Assembly (NCBI GenBank): GCA_024690425.1
Contig: JAILCT010000270.1
Coordinates: forward strand, 1-50,245
Origin: Lachnospiraceae bacterium
GTDB lineage: Bacteria > Bacillota_A > Clostridia > Lachnospirales > Lachnospiraceae
Length of the DNA stretch: 50,245 bases
Reading direction: 5' to 3'
The stretch's first letter is position 1. Each line of letters starts with the position of its first letter. The notes beneath the pieces were generated by a model. That model ran no database searches and was not told where the DNA came from. It saw nothing but the letters and a program-made list of their open reading frames with translations. Shown here in pieces: positions 17,546 through 27,385 of the stretch. A program made the translations under genes and the position numbers.

Positions 17546-18379
17546 CTATAACAAGCTGCCAAAACGCTTCACGGATTCGGTAACAAGCATCTTGAACTTG
17601 GGGGCTGCCGCATTGGCTGCCGCCTGAACCTCTTCATGTGAAAGCGGATTCTCGGAAAGCCCGGCCGCAAGATTGCATACGCAGGAGATACCGCATATCC
17701 TCATTCCGCAATGATTGGCTGCTATCGCCTCAACCACCGTACTCATTCCCACTGCATCCGCACCCAGGGTCTTAAGCATCCTTATCTCGGCCGGTGTCTC
17801 AAATGAAGGGCCGGTAAGCTGGGCATACACACCTTCCTTGATGTTTATATCAAGCTCCCATGCCGTAGACCTTATCGTATCGCACAGCTCCTTATCATAC
17901 ACACTGCTCATATCAGGGAATCTGGTACCGAGCTCCTCAATATTCTGTCCTATAAGCGGATTGGGTGCAAAGCATGAGATATGGTCGGTGATCAGCATAA
18001 AATCACCTGCTCCGAAGCTTGTGTTTATTCCGCCGGAAGCATTTGTAAGGAAGAGGACCTTCGCCCCCATCATATGCATCAGCCTTGTCGGAAGAACAAC
18101 ATCCGATATGGGATAGCCCTCATAATAATGAACACGTCCCTGCATGCATACTACAGGCACATCTCCAACATAACCGAAAATGAACTGCCCCTTGTGACCT
18201 GGGACCGTTGAAATGGGGAAACCGTTAATAAGGTTGTATGGAAGTGTATCCACGATCTTTATCTCATTACCGTAATCCCCAAGTCCTGAGCCGAGTACTA
18301 TTGCCACCTTTGGTTCAATGGGTATCCTCTCCTTTATGCTTTCGTAACACCTTATCAGCTTATCATATACTTCACTCAT
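17546..18379 (-). CDS. punA: purine nucleoside phosphorylase
   Basis: 277 aa, of the trimeric PunA/human-PNP class, splitting inosine, guanosine and related nucleosides with phosphate. Visible signatures: LGSGLGDYG (phosphate loop), NASGGINTSFGAGDFMLITDHI, and GPSFETPAEIRMLKTLGADAVGMST (base and ribose site). AAGGAG lies 7 nt before the ATG; the start overlaps the stop of the hybrid kinase gene by 4 nt. Linked to nucleoside uptake and deamination genes downstream. Confidence 0.95.
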   Translation of the reverse strand: MSEVYDKLIRCYESIKERIPIEPKVAIVLGSGLGDYGNEIKIVDTLPYNLINGFPISTVPGHKGQFIFGYVGDVPVVCMQGRVHYYEGYPISDVVLPTRLMHMMGAKVLFLTNASGGINTSFGAGDFMLITDHISCFAPNPLIGQNIEELGTRFPDMSSVYDKELCDTIRSTAWELDINIKEGVYAQLTGPSFETPAEIRMLKTLGADAVGMSTVVEAIAANHCGMRICGISCVCNLAAGLSENPLSHEEVQAAANAAAPKFKMLVTESVKRFGSLL

Positions 18380-21189
18380 TGTCCTTCTCCTTCATTTAAA
18401 ATATTAATAACTGCCTTTACCATATTCTTCACGGTCTGATAATCAAACATATCATATGCATCTTTCATCTTCTTTATGTTTGCGTTTATCTCTTCACCGT
18501 AATTATGTACGGACAGTTCATTTATAAGCTCTTCACACCTCTTAAGATTAACATTATTAAGGTTTTGTTGCAAATCACTCATCACATCCGGATCAAGGTT
18601 CTCCCTGTCCATATCCTTAAGCATTTCCGATGTATCCGTAAGGCCTTCGAATACTCCCTTTTCTACAAGGAGAGACTTGACCTTGACAAGCAGTTCATCG
18701 AAGGAATGAAGGGTTTTATCAAGGTTCTCCTCGATGAACATCCTGTTGTTCTCCTTGCCCGCGAATTCAAGCGCCTTGAACTTCTCCGATATGTTTACCG
18801 CACCGACAGAAGCCGACGAAGACTTAAGTGCATGAACATTGGTCGTAAACAGATTAATATCTCCATTCATGAACTGCACGGGAACATTGCTGAGTTTATC
18901 AATACCTTCAGTATAATAGGTATTAAGCACTGACAGGTATACATCCTCCGACCCGCCTACGTTGGAAATACCCTTCTGTATATCTATGACTGTCGGATCG
19001 GGTTCCGGACCCTTGTTGAGATCCTTAACGGATTCCATCACTTCACCCTCAGCTTCTTCTGTAACGACAACCGCCATCTCATCAGGAAGATATTTTCTCA
19101 GCAGCCTTCCGAGATGATAGTCCTTCACGGGCTTGGCGATATAGTCATCAAAGCCTGTATCAAGGAGCTTATCCTTAACATCCCTACCCAGTTCAGCTGT
19201 AATACACAATATCGGAACCTTGGCATTCCTGCCCGGTATCTGCCTGATCCTTCTTAAGGTCTCGATACCGTCCATCTCCGGCATCCTCTGGTCAAGAAGA
19301 ATAAGATCGAACTCATAATCCTTAAGTATCTCAAGACATTCGCGACCGGAAGATGCTGTCTTGGCATAGATCTCAAAATCACCCAGGAGCGAACACATAA
19401 CCTTCTGGTTGACAAGGCTGTCATCGACAACAAGCACCCTTGCTTCGGGGAAGATGAACCGCTCTGTGCTTCTCGTCCTCTCATAGTCCTTACGCTTCCA
19501 TTCTCCGTTAAGAACTTCCACCATATTAAGGCACGAGAGCGGCTTTCTCAGAAGCCTGCAATTGCCAAAATCGCCGCACACATGGGCATAATCTGTGATT
19601 ATATATGTTATCTCCTCGCACATTGCGGTTGACAATATCTCGTACAGGCTCTCGAAATCCCGCTCCCATATGAAGATATGGGTATAACGATGATTCTCTA
19701 TCTCATTACGGAAGGCAACCGGACCTGTTGTATAAACCGGACTTATCTTGATGTCCTCCATAAGATCCTTCCATATCTTCTCCTCATCCTTTTCATGAAG
19801 ATAGATAAGTACCTTGCGTTCGAGCCCCTCATCAACAGTGAGCATCGGGGTATCATCGATTATATAGTTGGAGAATTCGAAAAGGATCGCCGTGCCCACT
19901 CCCACTACGGACTCGATCTTAAGAAAACCGTCCATGGTCGCCAGAAGGGCATTGCATATCGATATCTCAAGCCCCAGTCCCTTAAGTGTTGCGTTTCTTC
20001 TTGAATCATACTTATTGAATGCACCCAGAAGGGAATCAACATCAGCATCTGCCATTCCCGACCCCGTCTCGGCTATCCTGCATTTCAAACGTACCGTGTG
20101 TTCTTCAGTGATCTTCTCGGATTTGATCTCAAGCGACATGCTCCTTCTCTGATTCTGCTGTATTGAATTAAAAAGAAGGTACATGAATATCTGCTTGACC
20201 GCCTGGATATCTCCAAAGAGGTAAGTCGGGATGGTCCTGTCAATGAAAACATAGAAATCGGCATTCTCATCCTCCATGCTCCTTGAAACCCTGTCGATAA
20301 CATCCTTCATAAGATCCCTGAAGCTGTACTTTACAGGTTCCATTTCCCACTTACCCGAATCGAGCTTGGAATATATAAGGATATTATTGACGATCCTTAG
20401 AAGCTGCGCTGATGCCTCCCTTATAACTTCGGCCTGTTCTCTCGCACCCTCGGTAAGTTCCTCCTTAAGGATAAGCTCATTCATTCCAACGATGGAATTC
20501 ATCGGGTTACGGATCTCATGAGTCATGTTGGCAAGGAACCTTATCTTACTGAGCTCGGAATTCCTTATTGAGATATAAGACTGCTCTTTCTTAAGCTTGA
20601 TCCTGTTGAAAAGCGCCGTCTGATATGCAACGACAAGTACCGGGACCAGACAGGCGAACAGGAAATTAAGCATCTTCTCGGCCAGTGATATACCGCCCTT
20701 AAGATAATAATCAAACAGATCCCGGTGAAGAAAGCTGAAGTAAAGAAGCCTTGCATAATAGTAGAATTCCAACACAGCCACCAGCCACACGCCCTTACCG
20801 TCTATTACAAAGAAGGTGAGTACAAGAGCCGATGTGAGCAGGACCGGCATGCCATTGTATATGTATCCTGTTATCAGATAATAGATCGGCAGTATAAGAA
20901 AGCATGTCACAAAGCACATGACATAAGATATAAGCTTGTATTCCTTAAACCGGTAAAGTACATAGGTCAATGCAAGGAATACTATCGCAAAAGTAAACTC
21001 CATTATAACTATCGTCCTGCCGAACCGGAAAAACGGCGCAATAAGTATAAGCATGGCAAGGACCGGGAGTACATACCCTGCCACAAGATAGAACTTCTTG
21101 GACGCCATGGGAACATTCTCATCATACATGTATTCGATTATATTATTGATCTTGGTGCGAATCCTGTCCTTCATATACCTTCTACTCAT
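18376..21189 (-). CDS. hybrid histidine kinase (6TM-HisKA-HATPase-REC-HPt)
   Basis: 937 aa. About six membrane segments (33-195) serve as a membrane sensor, then HisKA with His224 (MTHEIRNPMNS) and an ATPase domain. The ATPase is somewhat divergent: N-box Asn341 is kept, but the G1 box reads ETGSGM, with Glu for the usual Asp, and G2 is GLGL. A pseudo-receiver-like stretch (455-560) precedes a full receiver (Asp633 in LLDQRMPEMDG) and an HPt domain with His786 (VHALKSSSASVGA). About 65 extra helical residues end the protein. It overlaps the neighbouring kinase gene by 8 nt and pnp by 4 nt. The signal is unknown. Confidence 0.92.
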   Translation of the reverse strand: MSRRYMKDRIRTKINNIIEYMYDENVPMASKKFYLVAGYVLPVLAMLILIAPFFRFGRTIVIMEFTFAIVFLALTYVLYRFKEYKLISYVMCFVTCFLILPIYYLITGYIYNGMPVLLTSALVLTFFVIDGKGVWLVAVLEFYYYARLLYFSFLHRDLFDYYLKGGISLAEKMLNFLFACLVPVLVVAYQTALFNRIKLKKEQSYISIRNSELSKIRFLANMTHEIRNPMNSIVGMNELILKEELTEGAREQAEVIREASAQLLRIVNNILIYSKLDSGKWEMEPVKYSFRDLMKDVIDRVSRSMEDENADFYVFIDRTIPTYLFGDIQAVKQIFMYLLFNSIQQNQRRSMSLEIKSEKITEEHTVRLKCRIAETGSGMADADVDSLLGAFNKYDSRRNATLKGLGLEISICNALLATMDGFLKIESVVGVGTAILFEFSNYIIDDTPMLTVDEGLERKVLIYLHEKDEEKIWKDLMEDIKISPVYTTGPVAFRNEIENHRYTHIFIWERDFESLYEILSTAMCEEITYIITDYAHVCGDFGNCRLLRKPLSCLNMVEVLNGEWKRKDYERTRSTERFIFPEARVLVVDDSLVNQKVMCSLLGDFEIYAKTASSGRECLEILKDYEFDLILLDQRMPEMDGIETLRRIRQIPGRNAKVPILCITAELGRDVKDKLLDTGFDDYIAKPVKDYHLGRLLRKYLPDEMAVVVTEEAEGEVMESVKDLNKGPEPDPTVIDIQKGISNVGGSEDVYLSVLNTYYTEGIDKLSNVPVQFMNGDINLFTTNVHALKSSSASVGAVNISEKFKALEFAGKENNRMFIEENLDKTLHSFDELLVKVKSLLVEKGVFEGLTDTSEMLKDMDRENLDPDVMSDLQQNLNNVNLKRCEELINELSVHNYGEEINANIKKMKDAYDMFDYQTVKNMVKAVINILNEGEGQ

Positions 21190-23296
21190 AAATATATTCG
21201 ATCATCTCCCTTGGGAGAAGATTCTTAAGTGTCTTCTCAAGCCTGTCAATCTCAAGGGGCTTGCTTATAAAATCATCAAAGCCCGCTTCCATGAACATCT
21301 CTCTTGCTCCGTTTATGACATTGGCGGTAAGTGCCACAACAGGCAGATTGGCAACCGCCGGATCATTCATTGCACGAATAGCTTCAAGCGTATCTATTCC
21401 GTTCATTTCAGGCATCATGTAATCAAGATAAACAAGGTCTACATGCTCCCTCTCAAGTATACTCAATGCTTCCTTACCGCTAAGTGCCGTATGAACGGCG
21501 GCACCGTATTTCCTCAGTATCCCGCTGGCAACATTAAGGTTGGTAAGGTTATCATCAACAACAAGGATCGATGCCCTGCTGCATATGAATCCATCCTTTC
21601 TGACCACCTCTCTCGCATAAGTCGTATCCTTGCTCAAAAGTACGCTGGAAACATTAAGTATATGTATGGGCCTGGTCATTACATAACCCACCTTGTTCAT
21701 GGATACCGATTCATTAAGGTTAGATATTATAACAAGGTGTTCCTTGGTTATCTCTCTCTCAAGGAACCTCATATCCCCATAATACAGCTGTGATGATATA
21801 AAGATATGAGAATAGGAATTATTGGCCACACTGCTCTCAAATGTTCTCTTGTCGGAAGCAAGCTCCGAATAAACATGGAGGGCATTGAATATCTTGCGCA
21901 GTGCAAGACGCTCATCATCATCATTTACATATATCAGGATACTGTAAATATCCGGATTGCCTATATCTACAAGGCTAGCCTTGTCATCGATCTGCATGGG
22001 CACATTAAAGCCGAAGTTGGAACCGACATGATAACTTGACTTGACGGTTATCTCGCCGCCCATCTTCTCTATTATCTCCTTACAGATGGCAAGTCCCAGT
22101 CCGGTTCCTTCAACCGCGTTAAGTCCGTCCTCCGTAAGGTCTATCCTCTTATACAGCTCAAAGAGATGTGGAATGTTCTCGGCCTTTATGCCGACACCCG
22201 TATCCTCTACTTCAGCCTTGATGATCATCTCGTTATCATCGGTCATCTCTCCGACCACCCTTAAGATGATACGGCCTTCCTTGGTATACTTGACAGCATT
22301 GTTGAGGATATTGATAAATACCTGCCGAAGCCTCGGACCATCTCCAAAAAGGAATCTCGGGAGTCCTTCATCTATCTCAACAAAGAAGTTGACGGATGTA
22401 TCCATAAGCCTTACGGAAGTCATGTTTATGATCTCCATGAGCAGATTGGAAAGATCAAACCTGATATTGCTTATGGTTATTTCCTGAGAGCCTGTCTTGG
22501 AAAGATCCATAACCTCATCGGTAAGTGACAGGAGCGCATTGGATGAATTGAGTATATTGTAGACATACTCCTTGACCCTGTCATTGACATCCTGATCAAG
22601 AAGCAGATCTATCGTACCTATGATGGCATTCATGGGTGTCCTTATCTCATGGGACATATTGACAAGGAAGATATCCATGCTCACATAAGCATTCAGCGCT
22701 TCGGCATGAAGCTTCTCAAGATTCTCCTCTTCCTTCCTGTTTAAGTACATACGAAAACGTATGGCGGCACCGCAGCATATACCTGTAAAAAAGATACCGA
22801 CAAATACAGCCATGTAGTCAACAACCGATTCCACGGCAACATCAGCTTCTATCGAACGCCTCAGATCTCCCGCATACAGAAGTATGATGTACATGGTGAT
22901 ATCCATACAGGTCATTATCGTAGCCCACCGTCTTGAGAGGACCAGGATATTGTATAGGAGACCGAATATAAAATATATGGGTATACAGAATGAGATCTTG
23001 CCGTACTCAAAATAAAGCATTGGGAAAAGAACAAGATTCACAACAACCGACATGAAAATGGCATGAAATTCATATTTATGTGTAACATTGCCTATGTAAA
23101 GCGTATAAAAAGCCATTGCGGCACTTACTGCAAGTATCAGGAAAGACCTCAGCGTAGGAAAGAATATCCTTACGAGCAGGGTCGAACACAGCAGAGCCAC
23201 AGTGGCAATAAGATGCATACCGTTATAGATCTTGACCTCATCGGGCAGATCATCTGCAAAATATCTGTTTTTCAGATTACTAAATGCTTCACTCAT
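21182..23296 (-). CDS. hybrid histidine kinase (TM-HisKA-HATPase-REC)
   Basis: 704 aa. About six membrane segments (28-180), HisKA with His216 (NMSHEIRTPMNAIIG), an intact ATPase (N-box NNAVKYT at 332-338, G1 EDTGVGI 364-370, G2 EGTGLGL 396-402), a degenerate receiver-like region (450-555) and a functional receiver with Asp625 (VYLDYMMPEMNG). There is no HPt domain, but the next gene encodes one, so phosphate could pass from this receiver to the neighbour's His786. It follows the HD-GYP regulator by 17 nt. Confidence 0.92.
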   Translation of the reverse strand: MSEAFSNLKNRYFADDLPDEVKIYNGMHLIATVALLCSTLLVRIFFPTLRSFLILAVSAAMAFYTLYIGNVTHKYEFHAIFMSVVVNLVLFPMLYFEYGKISFCIPIYFIFGLLYNILVLSRRWATIMTCMDITMYIILLYAGDLRRSIEADVAVESVVDYMAVFVGIFFTGICCGAAIRFRMYLNRKEEENLEKLHAEALNAYVSMDIFLVNMSHEIRTPMNAIIGTIDLLLDQDVNDRVKEYVYNILNSSNALLSLTDEVMDLSKTGSQEITISNIRFDLSNLLMEIINMTSVRLMDTSVNFFVEIDEGLPRFLFGDGPRLRQVFINILNNAVKYTKEGRIILRVVGEMTDDNEMIIKAEVEDTGVGIKAENIPHLFELYKRIDLTEDGLNAVEGTGLGLAICKEIIEKMGGEITVKSSYHVGSNFGFNVPMQIDDKASLVDIGNPDIYSILIYVNDDDERLALRKIFNALHVYSELASDKRTFESSVANNSYSHIFISSQLYYGDMRFLEREITKEHLVIISNLNESVSMNKVGYVMTRPIHILNVSSVLLSKDTTYAREVVRKDGFICSRASILVVDDNLTNLNVASGILRKYGAAVHTALSGKEALSILEREHVDLVYLDYMMPEMNGIDTLEAIRAMNDPAVANLPVVALTANVINGAREMFMEAGFDDFISKPLEIDRLEKTLKNLLPREMIEYIYE

Positions 23297-23313
23297 ACAG
23301 TGGAAATTATCCT

Positions 23314-24369
23314 TTAATCGGCTGCATGCTCATACTTGTCGGCATCGGAAAGAAATATGGCCGCAAGATCGGGATCATAATGTGTCCCGCTCCAGAGAGA
23401 TATCCTCTTCACAGCTTCCGAATGCGACAGCGGATCAGCGCCGTCATTATGATTCCTGAAATTATCGTAACTGTTCACTATTGCAAGTATCCTTGCTTCA
23501 AGCGGTATGTCCGTGGTCATAAGATGGTCGGGATATCCCTTGCCGTCCCATCTCTCGTGATGTGACCTGCACATATTGTAAACGTAGGAGAAGAAGGCGT
23601 TCTTGGATATGGCTTCGGTAACCTTCTTACACGCTTCTGCCCCTATGATGGTATGGGCATGATTGAATTCCTTCTCCTGAAGGCTCAGATCACCCATATC
23701 CGCCAGGCACCTGTCCGTCATGCACAGCTTGCCCATGTCATGGAGCTTGCTTGCAAATACAAGCTTCTCCTTGTCCGATTCAGCGATCGCATACTTCCCC
23801 GTTACCATTATATCTTCGAGAAAGATATCCATATACTTCTGCACTCTCTCGCAATGACCCGCTATCATGTGCGACCGGCCGGCCATTAAGGATGCAAACA
23901 TCTCAACAAGTGCATATTCAAGTTCAACTATATTATGAACCTTCTCCTTGAGAGTATTCGAAAGGTTCTCGTTATATCTCTTAAGCTTGCGCTCGCTCTC
24001 TATCTGCTGTACATGTACATCGAGCCTCTTCCTTAAGAGGGCTGTCGTATAGGGCTTCCTGATATAATCCACTGCGCCGAGGTAATAGCCCTCAACTTCT
24101 GTCGTGGGATCATCCTGTGCTGTAAGGAATATGACCCTTACATCCACGAGCCTCGGATCATTACGCATCTCTGAGAGCACATAGAATCCGTTTATATCCG
24201 GCATATCTATATCAAGAAGGATTATATCCGGCGGATCCGGCATGTCACGCAGGAACTCAAGCGCTGTCTTGCCGGCGTTGACCGGAACTACCTCGTATAT
24301 CTCCTCCAAAACCTTCTTGGCCATGATAAGATTGGTCATATTGTCATCAACGATCATAACCTTGAACAT
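23314..24369 (-). CDS. response regulator with HD-GYP domain (c-di-GMP phosphodiesterase type)
   Basis: 351 aa. A receiver domain (Asp53 in LLDIDMPDING, Lys105) is linked by a helix (118-150) to an HD-GYP domain: HD at 210-211 in KLHDMGK, His270-His271-Glu272 and DGKGYP (275-280). Such proteins hydrolyse c-di-GMP. The segment usually reading AxxD-x-[YF]-DAL is AIVNSYDNF here, so the first Asp, a metal ligand in characterised members, is Asn299; activity may be altered. GGGGG lies 6 nt before the ATG. It sits just upstream of two hybrid kinases, its likely phosphodonors. Confidence 0.9.
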   Translation of the reverse strand: MFKVMIVDDNMTNLIMAKKVLEEIYEVVPVNAGKTALEFLRDMPDPPDIILLDIDMPDINGFYVLSEMRNDPRLVDVRVIFLTAQDDPTTEVEGYYLGAVDYIRKPYTTALLRKRLDVHVQQIESERKLKRYNENLSNTLKEKVHNIVELEYALVEMFASLMAGRSHMIAGHCERVQKYMDIFLEDIMVTGKYAIAESDKEKLVFASKLHDMGKLCMTDRCLADMGDLSLQEKEFNHAHTIIGAEACKKVTEAISKNAFFSYVYNMCRSHHERWDGKGYPDHLMTTDIPLEARILAIVNSYDNFRNHNDGADPLSHSEAVKRISLWSGTHYDPDLAAIFLSDADKYEHAAD

Positions 24370-24388
24370 AACATACCCCCAAAAGCAT

Positions 24389-25600
24389 TTATCTGGTCTG
24401 CATAAGATACTTCATGCCGTCCTTAAGGCCGTCTACCGTAAGCCTGTTCATCTTAAACATCCCCTTTACAGCCGTCTCCGCTTCCCTCCAGGGAGCATTA
24501 CCGGGTGCCATCTTGGGATTGAGCCAGATTATCCGCTTGAAGTTCTTCTTCATAAGCTTCAGCCATTCATAACCCGAAAGGCCGTCATTGGGTCCCCTGT
24601 AGTTACCTGTATCGGAATAAAGCTCCTCCGGCGCCATTGCGGCATCCCCGACTATTATGACCTTATAGTCGCTGTCGAGGTTCTTGAATATCCATTCGGT
24701 CTCTATCCAGTCACCGAATTCGCACTCAGGTGTGTTGTACAGCCTTGCATAGATGCAGTTATGAAAATAATAGGTCTTGACGTCCTTAAAATGATTGGAC
24801 TTGTTTACCGACTGAAAGAGTTCGTTAAGCAGTGTCGAATATGGTATCATCGTGCCGCCGGAGTCCATCAGCAGCAGGAGCTTGACCGTGTTCTTCCTGG
24901 GCCTTGCGAATTCAAGCTGCAGGCAGCCGCCGTTATTGCACGTCTTATTTATGGTCTCGTCTATATCAAGTTCGGTCTTGGGAACGTCGAGCCTTGTGGA
25001 AAACTGGCGAAGCTTCTTAAGCGCCACCTGAAACTGCCTGTTGTCAAGCACCCTGTCATTCCTGAAATCCCGGAACTTACGCTCTCCGATCACCTGGAAT
25101 GCCGACTGATAACCGGTTGTACCGCCGATCCTTACGCCGCCCATATGACCGCCCAGGTTACCGAATGAGGAATTACCCATGGTTCCGATCCACTGATTGC
25201 CGCCGTTATGCTCGCTCTCCTGATCCTTCTGGCGCTCCCTGAACTTCTCGAGCACCTCTTCCTTGGTCTCCTCGATCTTATTGGCTTCGCCGTCGATAAG
25301 CTTCTTCATCATCTCCTGCTCGGCGTTCTGGGCAAAATCAGACTTATCGAGCCATCTCTTCATCTGTTCCGATACATCCTCGGGTTCCATATGGATACCC
25401 TTAAAGTAATCGTTAAAGAGCATGTCGTATTTATCGAATTCATTCTCGCTCTTGCACAGGATCATTCTGGATATGTAGTAGAATTCGGTCAGGCTGGCAT
25501 GCGTAAGTCCCTTGTCGATGGCATCTATAAGTGTAAGCCATTCCGACAGGGAAATATCCATCTCATGATCCCTCAAGAAAAAGAAATAATCTGTGAACAT
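24389..25600 (-). CDS. VWA-domain (CoxE-like) protein
   Basis: 403 aa. The N-terminal half is helical and charged with a Gly-rich stretch (133-163); a von Willebrand A domain starts near 235 (TVKLLLLMDSGGTM) and has a second acidic segment VGDAAMAPEE. The metal-site motif is DxGxT rather than DxSxS, so metal binding may be weak. It lies 13 nt after the MoxR gene. MoxR AAA ATPase plus VWA pairs act as chaperone-like remodelling machines that mature or activate target proteins; the target is not evident. Confidence 0.85.
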   Translation of the reverse strand: MFTDYFFFLRDHEMDISLSEWLTLIDAIDKGLTHASLTEFYYISRMILCKSENEFDKYDMLFNDYFKGIHMEPEDVSEQMKRWLDKSDFAQNAEQEMMKKLIDGEANKIEETKEEVLEKFRERQKDQESEHNGGNQWIGTMGNSSFGNLGGHMGGVRIGGTTGYQSAFQVIGERKFRDFRNDRVLDNRQFQVALKKLRQFSTRLDVPKTELDIDETINKTCNNGGCLQLEFARPRKNTVKLLLLMDSGGTMIPYSTLLNELFQSVNKSNHFKDVKTYYFHNCIYARLYNTPECEFGDWIETEWIFKNLDSDYKVIIVGDAAMAPEELYSDTGNYRGPNDGLSGYEWLKLMKKNFKRIIWLNPKMAPGNAPWREAETAVKGMFKMNRLTVDGLKDGMKYLMQTR

Positions 25601-25613
25601 AGACGATCGGTCC

Positions 25614-26435
25614 TTATACGTTTCTTCTTACAACCGCTTCAAGATCCTCATCCTTCTTAATAACGGTACCAATAAACGGAAGCTCGGCGCATATCTTCTC
25701 GGTCGGTATCCCGCCAAGCTGAAGCGCACGTATCCAGTCGATGAGTTCCGATGTGGACGGCTTCTTCTTCACATCGCGCAATTCCCTTATCTCGTAAAAA
25801 GCCTTAAGTGCCTCGTTCAGAAGATTATCATCAAGCTCATCGAAATGAGTCTTAACTATCTCGCTCATAAGTTCCTTGTCAGGGAAAGCAATGTAGTGGA
25901 AAATGCACCTTCGCAGGAATGCATCCGGAAGTTCCTTCTCCGCGTTGGATGTGATTATGACTATGGGACGATGCTTGGCCTTAACCGTCTCCTTGGTCTC
26001 GTGGATATAGAACTCCATCTGGTCAAGCTCCCACAGAAGATCATTGGGAAACTCTAGGTCAGCCTTGTCGATCTCATCTATCAGAAGCACAACCTGCTCA
26101 TCCGAGCTGAAGGCTTCACCAAGCTTGCCAAGCTTAATGTAACGGCTGATATCGTCAACACCCTCTTCGCCAAACTGTCCGTCATAGAGACGCTGGATCG
26201 TATCATATACATAGAGTCCGTCCTGGGCCTTGGTCGTTGACTTGATGTTCCAGATTATAAGCTTCATACCCAGTGATTCCGCAATGGCATTGGCCAGCAT
26301 CGTCTTGCCTGTCCCGGGCTCACCCTTTATAAGAAGCGGTTTCTTAAGCATCCTCGCAACGTTGACCGCCGACATAAGTTCTTCTGATGCGACATATGTG
26401 GCGGTAGACTTAAATCCTCCTGCATTGATATCCAT
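25614..26435 (-). CDS. MoxR-family AAA+ ATPase
   Basis: 273 aa, a single AAA+ module: Walker A GEPGTGKT (38-45), Walker B LLIDEID (117-123), a sensor Asn in IITSNAEKELPDAFLRRC with arginine-finger residues. Family members work with VWA-domain proteins, and one follows directly. AAGGGA precedes the ATG. This is the first gene of the minus-strand run that continues through the signalling and nucleoside genes; its promoter must lie in the 88-nt interval shared with metF. Confidence 0.9.
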   Translation of the reverse strand: MDINAGGFKSTATYVASEELMSAVNVARMLKKPLLIKGEPGTGKTMLANAIAESLGMKLIIWNIKSTTKAQDGLYVYDTIQRLYDGQFGEEGVDDISRYIKLGKLGEAFSSDEQVVLLIDEIDKADLEFPNDLLWELDQMEFYIHETKETVKAKHRPIVIITSNAEKELPDAFLRRCIFHYIAFPDKELMSEIVKTHFDELDDNLLNEALKAFYEIRELRDVKKKPSTSELIDWIRALQLGGIPTEKICAELPFIGTVIKKDEDLEAVVRRNV

Positions 26436-26523
26436 CTTATCTGTCCCTTCATTATTGATAATTTTACCCTTATATGATAAGATATTTGGGCTATAAAATC
26501 AACTAAAATACGAGGAATGACAA

Positions 26524-27384
26524 ATGATCAGAGACATATTTGCCACCAAGCCTACAGCCCTTTCATTCGAGGTCTTTCCACCAAAAAAAGACGATGACTT
26601 TGCACGTGTATTTGAGACTATCGATGATCTGTGTACACTTAACCCTGACTTTATAAGTGTTACCTACGGTGCCGGAGGCAGCAATTCCAAAAAAACGCTG
26701 GAAGTTGCATCATATATTCAGAATACCAAAGGCATCGATGCCCTCTGCCACATGACATGTGTCGGATATACGAAGGCCGATCTTGACAGGGCACTTGAAG
26801 ACTTTGACTCTTCTTCCCTTAACAATGTACTTGCGCTTCGCGGAGACAGGCCGCAGGCAATGAGCGATGAGGTGTTCAACAGCCGCGAATTCATGTATGC
26901 CAATGAGATGGTTGAATACATAAGAGATAAAAAGGGGGATTCGGTTACCATAGGAGGTGCATGCTATCCCGAGAAGCACCCCGAGAGCATAAGCCTTAAC
27001 GATGATATGGAACATCTTAAGGACAAGGTTGATGCAGGGCTTGATTTCATGACCACCCAGATGTGCTTCGACAATGACATCTTCTTAAGGTATTTCGATA
27101 TGCTTGATAAAAACGGTATAACCGTTCCTGTTACATGCGGCATAATGCCTATAACCAAGGCCGGCCAGCTGGGACGTTCGATCACTCTCTCCGGTTCATC
27201 CGTTCCCAAGAAGTTAAGTGATATCATAGCCCTTCACGGCGATGATGATGAAGAAATGTTCAAATACGGAATACAATACGCCGCTGACCAGATTCGCGAT
27301 CTTAAGTCACACGGCGTACATGGAATACATATCTATGCTATGAACAATTCACGTACAGTACGGGCAATACTTGATCTTCTGTAG
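26524..27384 (+). CDS. metF: methylenetetrahydrofolate reductase
   Basis: 286 aa TIM-barrel flavoenzyme reducing 5,10-methylene-THF to 5-methyl-THF for methionine synthesis. Signatures: LSFEVFPPKKD at the start, ISVTYGAGGSN, LALRGDRP, and DFMTTQMCFDND. GAGG lies 8 nt before the ATG. A single gene between divergent moxR and convergent gpsA, whose stop lies 1 nt away. No S-box-like leader fits in the short upstream interval. Confidence 0.95.
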   Translation: MIRDIFATKPTALSFEVFPPKKDDDFARVFETIDDLCTLNPDFISVTYGAGGSNSKKTLEVASYIQNTKGIDALCHMTCVGYTKADLDRALEDFDSSSLNNVLALRGDRPQAMSDEVFNSREFMYANEMVEYIRDKKGDSVTIGGACYPEKHPESISLNDDMEHLKDKVDAGLDFMTTQMCFDNDIFLRYFDMLDKNGITVPVTCGIMPITKAGQLGRSITLSGSSVPKKLSDIIALHGDDDEEMFKYGIQYAADQIRDLKSHGVHGIHIYAMNNSRTVRAILDLL

Positions 27385-27385
27385 A

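Noticed and set aside
26436..26523. S-box riboswitch before metF
   Set aside because: The interval is only 88 nt, shared with a divergent promoter, and no S-box fold is evident.
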